Source: Prunus persica
Taxonomy: Eukaryota; Streptophyta; Magnoliopsida; Rosales; Rosaceae
Length of the DNA: 64,000 nucleotides
Direction of reading: 5' to 3'
NCBI RefSeq assembly: GCF_000346465.2
Contig: NC_034013.1
Location: 7,750,216-7,814,215 of the forward strand
Shown: piece after piece, positions 45,416-58,100 of the stretch
How the letters are laid out: each line of letters begins with the position of its first letter
How positions within the stretch are numbered: position 1 is the stretch's first letter
Position numbers and translations under genes: made by a program
The notes under the pieces: generated by a model
Databases searched by the model: none
The model's input: the letters and a program-made list of their open reading frames with translations, nothing else
Told to the model about the DNA's origin: nothing

Positions 45416-46642
45416 ATGGGGGATATGCAGGATTTGTTTAATGAAGATGGCCAATCCAATGAGGTACCACAAATTACCTCAGGGGGTTCTGGTCAGCCTA
45501 TGTCAATTGTCAATGTTCATCATGATTCTTCCGCTGCTCCTACAATTGTCAAATTGAATGGAACAAATTATTCAGTATGGTCCCAACTGCTTGAGTTACA
45601 TGTTGCTGGGAAGGGAAAATATGGGTATCTGACAGGCGCTTCTGCTGCACCAGCTCTGGCGGACTCTAATTACAATAAGTGGTATGCTGAAAACACAATT
45701 GTGAAGGGATGGCTGATTCAGTCTATGGAGCCTGATATTATGCAAATTTTCCTTCCCTACAAAATTGCCAAAGATGTATGGGAGAATGCTAAAAAAACAT
45801 ACTATGATGGCCAAGATCAGTCACAGATTTATGAGCTAACTTGTCGGGCATTCAAGGCGAAACAGTCTGGACGACAACTTGTCACATACTATGCAGAATT
45901 GCAAAGTATTTGGCATGAGATTGATTATCGACGACCATATAAATTTACTAATTCATCAGATATTTTGCTTCGTCAACAGGAGATTGAAATTGAGAGGGTT
46001 TATGTATTTTTAGCTGGATTAGATGATGTGTTTGACAGAGTTCGTAGCGATATTCTTCGCATGGATCCGTTTCCGAATTTGGAGAAAGCTTTTTCATGTG
46101 TCGGACGAGAAGACCAGCGGCGATCCACCATGATGGTATCACCAACCCTGGTGAACACTGGAGTTGCTATGGTAGCAAGGAACTCCAGGCCTGCCTCTTC
46201 CTACAAACCTGCTGATTCTACAATTAATGGACCTACAAGGCACTCTATGCCTGCCTCTTCCTACAAACCTGCAGGTTCTACAGCTAACGGACCTACAGGT
46301 TCTACAGCTAACGGACCTACAGGTTCTATAAGACCCAATGGTCCACAACGAGTTAAACCTCAAAATGGCGAAAGGTGTACTCATTGCAATAGCACGAATC
46401 ATTTTGTAACTGATTGTTTTAAATTACATGGCTATCCAGAATGGTGGGATGAAGTCAAGGAGCGTAACAAGGCCAAAGTAGCCGCTGAACGATACGCACA
46501 AGGCAAGGTCGCACTCTGCATAGGATCTCCTGACCCTTCTGTCCCACAAGCTTCCCATATGCCATCTGTCTCCTCCTCCATTGTTCCTCTAGGTTTTGCC
46601 GCCCTCCCTACAGGTGATTCGGGCACTTCTTCTAATACCTGA
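45416..46642 (+). pseudogene. Copia gag (DUF4219/UBN2 type) with zinc knuckle
   Basis: MGDMQDLFNEDGQ start; LNGTNYSVWSQLLELHV is the DUF4219-like N-terminus; CTHCNSTNHFVTDC is a CCHC zinc knuckle. Capsid protein packages the RNA in cytoplasmic particles. A repeated PASSYKPA-x-ST-x-NGPT segment lies at about 46183-46324. A TGA at 46640-46642 interrupts the frame just before protease; the same frame continues on the other side, so gag and pol were one polyprotein. Confidence 0.9.
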
Positions 46643-49600
46643 GGTAGTGCTTTTGATACTATTACTGGCTTAGGTATTGGTTCTGGTTGGATTATTGATT
46701 CAGGTGCTTCAAATCACATGACATTTGACTCAACAAATTTGAAGACTCGTACTACTCCTAGCCTTACTAGTATGGCGAATGCGAATGGCCAATCCTACCC
46801 TGTGACTGGGGCAGGCACAGCTGATCTTTCTCCAAATTTAACTTTGGAACATGTTCTTCTTGTTCCTTCTTTATCTCAGAATTTATTATCTGTTGGACAA
46901 GTGACTGAACAATTAAATTATTTTGTATTAATCTATCCCTTGTTTTGCCTTCTTCAGGATATTCAAACCCAGGAAATAATTGGGTGTGGTACTAAGAGAG
47001 GAGGACTATATTATGTGGATGATGTTTGCACGAGAAAGGCCCTTATTGCTCATGACTCAGCTGCAGACAAGAAGAAACAAATTTGGTTATGGCATTGGCG
47101 TTTAGGACATGCTTCTTTTGGTTATTTAAAACATTTATTTCCAGCTTTATTTTTGGATTTGGATATTTCTAGTCTTCAGTGTGAAACTTGTATTCTTGCC
47201 AAGAGTCACCGTGTTTCATACCCTATTAGTTTCAATAAGAATGATAAACCTTTTGCTCTTATTCATTCTGATGTATGGGGTCCTTCCCCAGTCTCTACAA
47301 TCTCTGGCATTAGATGGTTTGTGACTTTCGTTGATGATTATACGAGAATGACATGGATATATTTTATGAAAAATAAAAGTGAGGTTTTTGGTTTCTTCAA
47401 GCAATTTTGTCAGATGGTTCAGACACAATTCTCCAAAAAAATTCAGTTTCTGCGATCAGATAATGGAGGTGAATATGTGAATCATGATTTTGTGTCTTTC
47501 TTTCAGGATAACGGTCTTCTCCATGAAACTACATGTCCCTATACCCCTCAACAAAATGGGGTTGCTGAACGGAAAAATCGTCATATTCTTGAGACGGCCA
47601 GGAGTATTTTGATAGAAGCTCATATGCCTAAGATGTTTTGGAGTGATGCTATATTATATGCAGTGTATTTATTAAATCGTATGCCCTCTTCTGTCCATGG
47701 GTACAAGACACCACTAGATGTTTTGACTTCCACACATCCCCTACCGTCAGTCCTGACTCTCCATCCCCGTATTTTTGGTTGTATAGCCTACGTTCACATC
47801 CTTAAACACCTACGGTCTAAATTGGATCCATGTGCTCTTAAATGTGTGTTTGTGGGTTTCTCCCCATATTCCAAAGGATATCGATGCTACCATCCTCCGA
47901 CAAAGGGTACGTATGTCACAATGGATGTCACTTTCTCAGAGTTGTCCATGTATTTTCATCATGAATCCAACTCTCCTCTTCAGGGGGAGAAGGAGAATAT
48001 TGAAGAGCAGAATTGGAATTGGACAATTATGTTACCTGATATTACCATAGAAAGAGAAGAAGTGATCTGCAATGAAAAAGAAAATGCAGTCACGTCAGTT
48101 GAGGACCTGGCATCACATGTTGCTAACCCCACTTTGTTCCCTGCAACTCCACATATCCCACATAATTGTTCTCCCTCTTCTACATTAACAGTACCTGTCC
48201 AAATTCCTGAGGCTTCGGATAACCCTGAGGTAAGTACATAACCAAATTTGATTAATACTGACAATTTAATTACAAATGATATTGATAGTGTTGCAATTGC
48301 CTCCCAGACGTAATAGAGGAATTCCACCAGATCGTTTTTCACCTAAAAATTTAAAGAAGTCGAACTACCCAATTGCAAACTATGTCTCTACTCATCGATT
48401 ATCTGAAGCATGTGCAGTTTTTGCTAATCATATGACAACTGAATTTATTCCATCTAAAGTGCAAGATGCTTTGGCTGCTCCTCAATGGAAGAAAGCTATG
48501 GATGAAGAGATGTTGGCTTTGAAAAAAAAAATCAAACTTGGGATTTAGTTTCATTGCCACAAGGAAAACGACCAGTTGGATGCAGATGGATTTTCACAAT
48601 TAAACACAAGGTAGATGGTACCATTGATAGATACAAGGCGACATTGGTTGCCAAAGGATATACTCAGACATATGGTGTTGATTATCAGGAAACTTTTGCA
48701 CCAGTTGCAAAAATAAACACAGTTCGTGTTCTAATATCGCTTGCAGCAAATTTAGATTGGCCACTCCAACAATTTGATGTGAAAAATGCTTTCCTACATG
48801 GAGAATTGAAGGAAGAAGTTTATATGAGCCTACCTCCAGGATTTGATCTATCTGAAAATCCAAATTTGGTGTGCAAGTTGAGGAAGTCACTCTATGGGTT
48901 GAAGCAGTCTCCTAGAGCTTGGTTTGGCAAATTCAGTTATGCCATGAAGAAATACGGTTATCGTCAAAGCAATGCAGATCATACTTTGTTTCTGAAGAGG
49001 AGGAAAGGGAAGATCACTGTTTTAATTATATATGTTGATGATATGATAATAACAGGTGATGATACATAAGAGATTGATAAATTGAAACATTATTTATCAA
49101 CTGAGTTTGAGATGAAGGATCTTGGAGGGCTGAAATATTTTTTGGGAATTGAAGTGGCTAGATCTCAACATGGTATTTTCTTGTCACAAAGAAAATATGT
49201 GTTAGATTTATTGAATGAAACTGGGATGCTTGGGTGTAAACCTGCTGATACTCCTATTGTGCAGAACCATAATCTTGAGATTCTTCCAGATCAAGTTCCA
49301 ACTAATAAAGACAGGTATCAGAGGTTAGTTGGAAGACTTATTTATTTATCTCACACCAGGCCAGATATTGCTTATGCTGTTAGTGTTGTGAGTCAATTTA
49401 TGCATTCGCCTAGTGAAGTTCATATGGAAGCAGTTATGCGAATTTTACAGTATCTAAAGTCTGCACCTGGCAAAGGGCTGATGTTCTCAAAACATGGACA
49501 TTTGGAAATTGAAGGTTTTACAGATGCCGATTGGGCAGGAAATCGAACTGATAGGCGTTCAACATCAGGTTATTTTACATTTGTGGGTGGTAACCTTGTT

Positions 49601-49986
49601 ACTTGGCGAAGCAAGAACAGAAGGTTTGTTCTTTGTCCAGTGCGGAAGCTGAGTATCGAAGCATGGTTCATGGCGTATGTGAGATGTTGTGGATTCGGAA
49701 ATTATTAAAGGAATTGGGCTTCGTGGCTAAAGATGCCATGAAATTGTATTGTGATAATCAAGTTGCAATCGACATAGCTAATAATCCAGTCCAACATGAT
49801 CGTACTAAACATGTGGAGATTGATAGACATTTTATTAATGAAAAATTGGAAAGCAATGTGATTAGTGTACCACATGTGAAATCAGAGGAACAACTTGCAG
49901 ATATTTTGACTAAAGCAGTGTCTAGCCATGTATTTAGTGACTCGCTTGACAAGTTGGGCATTGGTGACATCTACGCACCAACTTGA
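46643..49986 (+). pseudogene. Copia pol (protease, integrase, reverse transcriptase, RNase H), multiply broken
   Basis: In copia order. Protease: WIIDSGASNHMT. Integrase: zinc finger HWRLGHASF...CETCILAKSHR, then HSDVWGP, FVDDYTRMTW, DNGGEY and PYTPQQNGVAERKNRHIL. Reverse transcriptase: GCRWIFTIKHKVDG, DYQETFAPVAK, QFDVKNAFLHGEL, SLYGLKQSPRAW and YVDDMIITG. RNase H: FTDADWAGNRTDRRSTSGY and SSAEAEYRSM. Lesions: TAA at 48239-48241, frameshift near 48270-48295, frameshift in a run of ten A near 48531-48540, TAA at 49067-49069, and a one-base loss near 49612-49620. It cannot make a functional polyprotein. Confidence 0.92.
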
Positions 49987-49993
49987 GGGGGAG

Positions 49994-50180
49994 TGTTGGC
50001 GTGAGTCCTATTTTAGATAGGAAATTAATATAAAGATTCTTGTAAATATTGTATTACTTGTTCTATTAGGATTAGCTTTTATCTTTTCCTTGGGTAAAAA
50101 GACATTGTACACTATATATACGCTCCTTTGAGAGAAGAATAATATATCAGAAATTCACCATATATCCGTATATTTGACTC
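49994..50180 (+). mobile_element. 3' LTR of the Ty1/copia element
   Basis: Repeats the 5' LTR from TGTTGGCGTGAG to TATTTGACT. It is preceded by the polypurine tract TTGAGGGGGAG at 49983-49993. A clean 5-bp target duplication could not be recognised; flanks read CCTAT on the left and CATAT on the right. Confidence 0.9.
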
Positions 50181-50219
50181 ATATTACTTAAGTTAGGAAT
50201 TATCTGTTTCTTGTTTTTT

Positions 50220-50450
50220 AAAGAATCTTTTATTTCGAAAGATGTTATCACATGAACTGTTATAGAAATCGAGACATGTATCATAACCGTTTCAATTTTA
50301 TTTTATTTACTACATAGTGTCTTCTTCTAGTACACATTCACGTGAAATTTGTGAAAGATTTGTCGTATTTCAACAAACTTTAATCCCTGTAAGTTTTGTC
50401 ACCCAAATTTTTTATAAATACCAGCCCTATATAACTCACGAAACATGTGA
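50220..50450 (+). promoter_or_regulatory. Promoter-like module P9, no gene body found
   Basis: Contains TATCACATGAACTG, CATAACCGTTTCAATT, TTCACGTGAAATTTG (CACGTG at 50339), TCAACAAACTTTAATCCC and ATAAATACC. The usual leader and first exon are not found downstream, so it is an orphan module on the far side of the copia insertion. Confidence 0.5.
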
Positions 50451-53160
50451 GCCTCAAGCCTCTCAATAATATTGAATTTTGAGGAGAAAAGAGGAAATTA
50501 AATAACAATGTGAAAGGGTATGGAAATTTTAGTTTTAATTCCATCTTACACTAATTGAAAAAAATAAAAAGAAAGTTTAATCCGGCTCCTCCATTCCCCG
50601 ATATGAAAAATTATAGAAAATAATAATAAACTGACCGAATGCATGATATTAAAAATTATGAAGAAAAAAAGGACAAAATATATACAATATTTCTATAAAG
50701 AAATACATTTATTAACAAATTTTACGATAAACACCCTAAAACAAACTTGACATGTATAGAGATTTCAACTTGTTACATCAACCAATGTGTATGCAAACAA
50801 AAGAGGAAAAAAGATGGAGGAGGGCTCATGACCACTCTAGTCCCTTAGTGGCTCCGCTCCTTACTTCAATGGTAGCGTAAGTAGTTTCATTGTTCACCGC
50901 AAAGTACCGCTCTTGTTTTCCCTTTTCCTTCAATAATCATACAAAATAAAGTCTTTAACATATCCTTAAATTTGGTGTGGGCATAGAAAAAGAAGAGAGC
51001 ATTGCACATGTTAATGTTTCATAGGATTGTCCTATTTTGTTTAAGGTTAAAAAGGTCTCATCACAAACAAAAAATTCCAATTTTTGGACATTCCAAAGCA
51101 TGAGAATCAGATCCATTGTTTAGGGATCTTTCCAATGTACTTTCGGCCACGAATGTGAAGAAAGAAGGATACCTTATCACCCTTCTTCATCCTTCTTTCG
51201 TCTCATCTTATGAGGATTATCTTCTTAATCTTGCTTTTGCTTTTTCTCCTCCTAAAGCTGCCTCCTGCCATGTCTGATTACTTCATTAAGCACCCTTTAC
51301 ATGTTTGAGACCCGCAATCAGCAATAAATTTATTGCCAAACAAAAAATAAACTAAATGTGGATTAGGTGGAAATATTAACCATTATTTTGTGCTCTGGCT
51401 GTGGATAAATAAAGGTCCCCTATCAAACTTTACTTGTTCGTCCTGTCAGCCTCGTCATTTAGGTTTACGGGCCTCAATTCACTGGCCAGTCAGGCTTCGG
51501 CCTGACCCGATTTGAGTTCATGACTCATCGTTTTGAATAGAATGAGAAGACGATTCAAAGTCATTGATTTGCCGTGACATATGAGCTTTTTAGGTCAAAT
51601 AACAACTTTTGCTGGGTTAAAACAGTGTTTTAACTTTAAAGGATAGAAATGAAAAACTTCTCAATTACGATGAAAAATTAATTAGAATTTCTATGAAAGC
51701 CTGAGGTTTCTCAATGCTGGTCAATCTGACTTTTCCAGGAGAATCCAGTCAATGTTAAAAAGAAAATAAAAGAAATTTTAGGGCAGATATGTTCCATCTG
51801 TTTTAGTAATATTTTTCCAGAACAAATATGAGAAAGTGCAAGTTACATAGTAGTTTGATTCGATAAGACCCTTGTGGAATAAATCATTGCCAGAAGCCCA
51901 ATTTCTAATAAATATTCCTAATCTGCGTACACAAGGTATAGAAAATCAGTGGCAAATTCTAGTTTTCCTCTACTTCCACTTCACAAATAAATTGGTAAAA
52001 ATTATTTTTATTATTATTTATTAAATTTAAGAATTACCCAACAACTGGCTGCGTGCCTCTTAAGAGCATCTAACATCATCTTCATCCTCCTAGAATAGCA
52101 GTTGAAGAATACAGAAGCAAAATAGACAAGAAAAGCATTCCCACCAAAGTTGCAAATAAACACAGTTTTTCTTTCTTTCTTTCTTTGATGAATATATTAT
52201 TACCCCCACAGAAAAGCTAGCGTAGGCACTCCAAAAGAAGAATCCCCACCACATCCCACGCAACCTATTTGCCCCTCCCATTTTCCAACATCCCCAAAAT
52301 GTCCTTGTCCCCCTTTCTCTTCTATTTTATCAAAATCAAAATACTCACACTGCTTACCTTTCCACTTCATTCCTTTATCTAATGCTCGTACAAAGCAGAA
52401 ACGAACATGTTTATGAGGTACAAAATATAACTTACAGTTCAGCAAAACCTTATCTTCAGTATTGGATTGTGTTTTTTTTTTGTTTCTAGATTCACATTGA
52501 CGTCAGTGTTACGATTATCTGACTCAATTCTTTTAAGTTTTTTTCTTTTTCTGAGAAATGATGAATTTTGGTTATTTGACTGCACAATCAATGCTGGATG
52601 TTTTTACTTGTATTATGGTGAGTTAAGCCGTGGTCGTGACTGATTTCCAGTCGATAATGCATTTAAACTTTATCATGGGACTAACTTAATTTTATATAAT
52701 TCACGTAAACGACTAACAATAGAACTCCTAAAAACCATATGCACCGCAATTTTTATTTTTATTTTTTCCGTTTCTTCTAATGTACATAAACTGGGAAAAA
52801 GGAAAAAAAACCATGATCACTTTTCCTGAGCATGTGAGTTTCAGCATAATGTGCAAGACTGCTTTTGTTCACAACTGTATTCAACAAAATTGTGGATTCT
52901 AAGTAGACTAAGTGGGATTATGTTCTCACCACTTCCCACTAGAATGTTAAGAAGCATCTTTCCTTGAAGAAAAGGAATAATAGGAAACCATTGGTGCATA
53001 GCCAAATGTAGGCTTGAACTTGACTGCTTTTTTTAACTGGTTAGTTCTTGAAGAATTCTTTAGATAGGTATCATCATTTAAACAAAACAAAACTGTTTTC
53101 ACCAATTGTTGAGAAAATAAAAGATTGAAAAAGAAAACATTCTGAGGAAATTTAGTAAAT
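50451..53160. other. Intergenic region
   Basis: No gene or intact element recognised. There is a CTTT-type short repeat near 52171-52186. Open frames here are short and low-complexity. Confidence 0.5.
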
Positions 53161-53167
53161 GAAAGGC

Positions 53168-53175
53168 TATAAATG
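53168..53175 (+). promoter_or_regulatory. Candidate TATA box of the DUF761 gene
   Basis: CTATAAAT, about 180-220 bases before the start codon, followed by a CT-rich leader at 53216-53300. Position and context are right for a plant TATA box. Confidence 0.45.
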
Positions 53176-53344
53176 TCAATTGAAAAGAAAGGCTAAAAGC
53201 AAAAGAATGAACATTTCTCTCACACCTCTCTATAACTTTCTTCTCCACTGCCTCTACTTTCCTCTCTCTGCACTTTACCTTAATCCCTAAGTCTTCTTTA
53301 CCTTCTTCTTCTTCCTTCCATTTGTTCTGCTAACAAAAAGAACA

Positions 53345-55153
53345 TTGAAGCCAGGGCTTCATTCTGTCTACTCTATGTGTTCTTCAATGGCAGAGAGTGA
53401 GACAGAGTCTAATTACAGCAAACACCAAAAGTTGGTCCCAGAACAAAACCATGAAAACCCAAGTAAGTTTTACAATCATTTTCTATACAAAGTTGCACTA
53501 GTTGTAGTTTTCTTTGTTATTCTCCCACTTTTTCCTTCACAAGCTCCTGAGTTCTTCAACCAAAGTGTACTCACCAGAAGCTGGGAGCTCCTGCACCTTC
53601 TCCTTGTTGGCATAGCAGTCTCTTATGGGCTTTTTAGCAGAAGAAATGACATAACAGAGAAGGAAAACACTAACTCAAAATTCGATAATGCTCATTCATA
53701 TGTGTCTAGATTTCTTCAGGTGTCTTCAGTTTTTGATGATGAGACTGAAATTCCATCTGTCTCTGATGAGAACAAGGTCCAGTCCTGGAGTAGTCAGTAT
53801 TACAGGAACGAACCGGTGGTGGTTGTAGCTCAAGAACACTCTGCTCTTGATGAACAGAGAGGTACCGCTTCAAGAATTGGTGAAAAGCCATTGCTTTTGC
53901 CTGTTAGAAGCTTAAAACAACATGTTCCAGACACGGGTAATATAGGTTCTGTTAATGAATCTAGTGCCAGTTCTGGTTCTCTAAGTAGGTCTAACTCAAG
54001 GTCAGGCTCGAGAAGATTTTCGAGCAAATCGAATAACAAAGCTCTAGGTGGTGAATTTGGAGGGTTGGATCATCAAGAATTGGAGGAGAAGTTGAAGGAA
54101 AGTGTTGTGCTTCCTTCTCCAATTCCATGGAGATCAAGATCAGGAAGGATGGATGTGAAGGAAGAAATTGTTAACAGTCCTCCAATGGAGGAATTTGAGC
54201 TCAACCGCCAAGAGTCTTGGGGTTCGAGGTCCCAAGGTTCTCGTTCTTCGAGATCGAATTCCATGTCTTCATCCCCAAGGCTGTCTCCTTCGCCATCACT
54301 TTCGTCTCCAAAGAAGGCATCTCCTTCACCTTCATTGTCATCGGAGTCTCAAGCCAAGAACGCCGAGGATTTGGGGAGGAAGAAGAGCTTTTACAAGTCC
54401 TGTCCTCCCCCGCCTCCGCCTCCCCCGCCAATGTTTTATAAGTCATCATCAATGAGATCAAACAGAGATGGGGTTTTGTATGAGAAGGACTTGAGGAGAA
54501 GCTTCAGTAGTGAAACAAGGGACTTGAATAGGAGCAATGGAGAATATGTGATGGGGAGAATGAACTCAGGGGTTGAAACCATGCATCAAAGCTATGTTGA
54601 TGGTTTACCAATGGGGAAATCAATGAGAACAAGCAGAGCTGGAGAAAATAGGGCAGGGGCTTTGAGATCAGACAGAGAGATGGGAGAGTATGGATATGTA
54701 AATGGCGATGTGGAGAAAAACTTCAAGCAAGTTGAAGAAAATTTGGTGGAGAAAGCTGCAAGAAAGAGGGTGGGATTTGATGAAACTTCTTTTATTGGGA
54801 CTGAGAACTTGGGGAATGAAAGCATCCCCAACATGCCAAACTCAGCTTTCAATGGATTTTCAGAGGAGGAGAAAGAAGATTTTCTCGACGGCGTGGTTAT
54901 GGAATCGGAGGAAGAAACAGAAAGTGAGGATGACAACTTTGGAGGAAGTTTGATCCAGAAAGACATTGGAGAGACCCCAAAGCCAACTCCAAGGAATTTC
55001 GTTTCGGCTTCTAGCAGTGGAAGTGATGGAGGGCCTGATGTGGATAAGAAAGCTGATGAGTTCATAGCCAAATTCAGGGAGCAGATTAGGCTTCAGAGAA
55101 TAGATTCTATCAAGAAATCGAGTGCTCAGATTAGTAGAAACTTGTCAAGGTAA
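53345..55153 (+). CDS. DUF761 / DUF4408-like membrane-anchored, Ser- and Pro-rich protein
   Basis: A single uninterrupted exon of 602 residues. Residues about 47-64 (LYKVALVVVFFVILPLF) and 82-97 (ELLHLLLVGIAVSYGLF) are hydrophobic and likely membrane segments, as in DUF4408 proteins. A long Ser/Arg-rich central region follows, with a run of nine prolines (CPPPPPPPPPMF, about residue 353). An acidic patch (ESEEETESEDD) precedes the C-terminal DUF761 motif, DVDKKADEFIAKFREQIRLQR. The biochemical role of DUF761 proteins is unknown; the family is sometimes called cotton-fibre expressed. An ATG at 53387 (MAESETES) is an equally good start and fits the usual MAE- beginning better. Confidence 0.85.
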   Translation: MKPGLHSVYSMCSSMAESETESNYSKHQKLVPEQNHENPSKFYNHFLYKVALVVVFFVILPLFPSQAPEFFNQSVLTRSWELLHLLLVGIAVSYGLFSRRNDITEKENTNSKFDNAHSYVSRFLQVSSVFDDETEIPSVSDENKVQSWSSQYYRNEPVVVVAQEHSALDEQRGTASRIGEKPLLLPVRSLKQHVPDTGNIGSVNESSASSGSLSRSNSRSGSRRFSSKSNNKALGGEFGGLDHQELEEKLKESVVLPSPIPWRSRSGRMDVKEEIVNSPPMEEFELNRQESWGSRSQGSRSSRSNSMSSSPRLSPSPSLSSPKKASPSPSLSSESQAKNAEDLGRKKSFYKSCPPPPPPPPPMFYKSSSMRSNRDGVLYEKDLRRSFSSETRDLNRSNGEYVMGRMNSGVETMHQSYVDGLPMGKSMRTSRAGENRAGALRSDREMGEYGYVNGDVEKNFKQVEENLVEKAARKRVGFDETSFIGTENLGNESIPNMPNSAFNGFSEEEKEDFLDGVVMESEEETESEDDNFGGSLIQKDIGETPKPTPRNFVSASSSGSDGGPDVDKKADEFIAKFREQIRLQRIDSIKKSSAQISRNLSR

Positions 55154-58100
55154 ACAGGATGAATTAATTAAACTTGGTGATTATAGTTCCCTTTCGTTGG
55201 GTTTTATGTTCCAATTGACTTGGTACCATAGCTTGTGTTTCAAAATTATGATCATGGTATACAAAGATTTATATGTTTTCTTTTTCTTTTTCTTTTTTGT
55301 TTTTGGTATGGACAGTACACCAATTGCACTGGTTAATAAAAATTTACCCTCTTTGTTATGGTTTTCATTTTCTGTTCCTTCTGTTGTAAAGGAAAATACA
55401 AAGCCATTTTTAGCCAAGCCACCACAAGAAATTTGAGTTTTCCGAAAATAGTTGTGCTAGTCCATGCATGAAAAATTAGGGGAAAAAAAAAAAGATAAAC
55501 TTATGAGCTACTGTTGCTTAGGAGAAAATCAGGATGCTAATTGGGTAATGGTTAGGCCATTAATATCTATCACTCTGAATTTCTAATTACTAATGTGGTA
55601 TAAGTGGCTTGGAAAATCAATCAGCCTTGCCACAATTCCTTAGTTTTGATAGCATGAACATGTGGAGATAATTTTAGACCATATGTGAAACAACCGATAG
55701 AAATACTTGGTTATCCATGCGAGCCCATTTAGCGTTTTGTATGCATTGGGCATCGGATTCTTTGGTTCAGTCCAAGTCCAACGCGGCATCTTTACAAGAG
55801 GCGAGGGGAGACATGTATCGTTCAAAGTGACCTACGTGTAACAATTTTTTAAACATAACACGAATATCTGGAATAACACAATTTAGAATCAGAGAGAAAA
55901 AAGAGGACTATAGGAAAAGAAACACATAATAGGCTTCCTTTTTTCTGGCAGAGATATGAGTGCTCATGCCTTATACCTAAGCCACCTTGGGATCCGCTGT
56001 CGGTGTCTCGCTGCTTATGGAGATGCAATTAGTGCTGAACCAAAAATTGGCTCATATGAACCAAAACTGTCTTGCTGCTAAAAGTAATAATGTTCCTATT
56101 AAATTTACTTTTTTTTTAGGGGCATTTGGGTTTATGCAGGGAGATGCAGTGACTCAAGATGAAGTGAGCCGTCTCTTCCGCATTTTCTCGTTACTCTTTA
56201 TACAAGTGATAAAAACAAAACCAAATATAAATTGAGAGTAATGTCGGCTGCAAAAGCATATGCACATCTGTATGGGAAGTTAGAACATTCCATAAACATG
56301 CTTAAATTGTATAAATCTATGAAATTCCTAATCTAAACAAACTTATAGTTGCCTCCAATATCTCAAAAAACAACATATAGACAAGAAAATGTGACTTCAT
56401 TTTTCTGGGTAAAAAATTGAAACAATGATAAAAGTACATTTTCCCCTGGTCTGCTTACTTTTCTAATGAAAATTATGTCAAAAGTCACAAAAAACATGTT
56501 GCTCATTTGCATACAATTGATATGTGACAAGGTCAATACGTCATTTGCATACAGTTCATCCAAAACTTACAATGTTATTTTGTTCACGTACTTTTTATGT
56601 ATATATTGCTCATAATTTTAGATGTAGTACAATCACATTACATGTACTCAGAATATTAAAATTGGCACAAATTTACAATCTGTTTGCAAAGCTAATCAAG
56701 CATAAAAAGCAATAATAACGAGAATCATTTCTCATGTTGTGTGAAACATGATAGATAAGGGATGATAGAAAAACCTTAAAAACCGCCTCACTTGCCTTAC
56801 AGTTACATGTCCTCCCTCTTTCTTCTTCTGTCTTTACATCCGCATGCATGTACTAATAATAAAACATAGTTTGTTATAAAATGAACGGAATATGTGCTAA
56901 AATATTGAACTGCACGTAAAGTAGATGAGACACATCATTTAATGAGGTTCGGCTATGCCTACGTCCTCGAAGAGCAGCAGCAGTAACTTTTCCACTATAT
57001 AAAATAATAGGGCTACAACTTTAGTGTTTACAATATGTGTGGCTCACTGAATTTTCTCTCTTGGAGAATTTCTCTCTGCTCTCTTTCCTCTCCACTCACT
57101 CATCTTCTTTCTTCCTTCTCTTCCTCTTCTCTAAGCACCCTCTTCTACTGATGGAGGTATCTATTTATAGGCCAAAGACATTGGCTGTTCACTTCACAAG
57201 CATTTGGCTTCACTTGAATAATTGGCAGACAAACATCATTAATATTCTTCAATCAATTGGGTAGTGGGGCTTGCCATTTTGGGATCCACATTGTTGACTT
57301 TACAACATAGTTTCTTTTTCTTTTTCTTTTTTTATCTGTCCAAAAGCCTTGTTATGTTGTTTTGAGAAGAAGATTTTATTTATAGAACCAAATGCGTATA
57401 TAGAGCGACACGATATAATGGTCTCGTTAAAATCTTCCTAGAAAAACTACTTGGGACAAACCCTAAGAGAGAAAAGAGTACCACATATGTCATTGACTAA
57501 CAAAAGAGTCTGATTCAAGTCACTTTGAACCACTACAATGATAGAACAAAACAAAGCGAAACCCAAAACAACCTCCTATGAGAGCACATCAACACATCCC
57601 AACTATCAAAAGAATCCTGCTATGCAACCATAGTCCTTTGTACAGCCACAAAATAGTAAAAGCACCCAACATAGAGTGCACTAAGAGTGACTCCAATAGT
57701 GACAAAAGAGGAACCTCGCGGAAGCACACCAACTCAATCCAAACCCACCAAAGAAAACCAAAACTCTTCAATTGGCGCTTAAAAGAGATAATCTGCAAAA
57801 GACAACACAAGAGAATAAATAAAGCACAACAAACAGGCCAGGAAAGAAAAAAACCGAAAAAGCCCTCAAGAAGCACATCATCTCATCTCAACACTCTCAA
57901 GAAAAACTCCTACGAAAGTACCATAGTCCTTTAGGCAGACGAAGAATCAAAAGGTATGCCTCAGATAACATCAGAGAACAATGCCAGGCAACAAGAAAAC
58001 AAAACTGGCATTAGCCACTTAACCTAAAAACAGATGTCAGGTATCAAAGCATTCGCGAGATGCCAATCCCATGAATGCTCCATGTAGACGTTAAGGAAGG

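Noticed and set aside
45401..46642. gag read as a host gene with a zinc knuckle
   Set aside because: Flanked by LTRs, primer-binding site and polypurine tract and followed in frame by protease, integrase and reverse transcriptase, so it is retrotransposon gag.
54592..55071. 159-aa minus-strand frame inside the DUF761 gene
   Set aside because: It is antisense to an intact coding exon; Ser/Leu-rich content mirrors the sense Glu/Arg/Ser composition.
57578..57934. Opposed 118- and 95-aa frames
   Set aside because: They overlap on opposite strands in repeat-like sequence; the minus frame is hydrophobic and could be a LINE tail, but no motif supports it.
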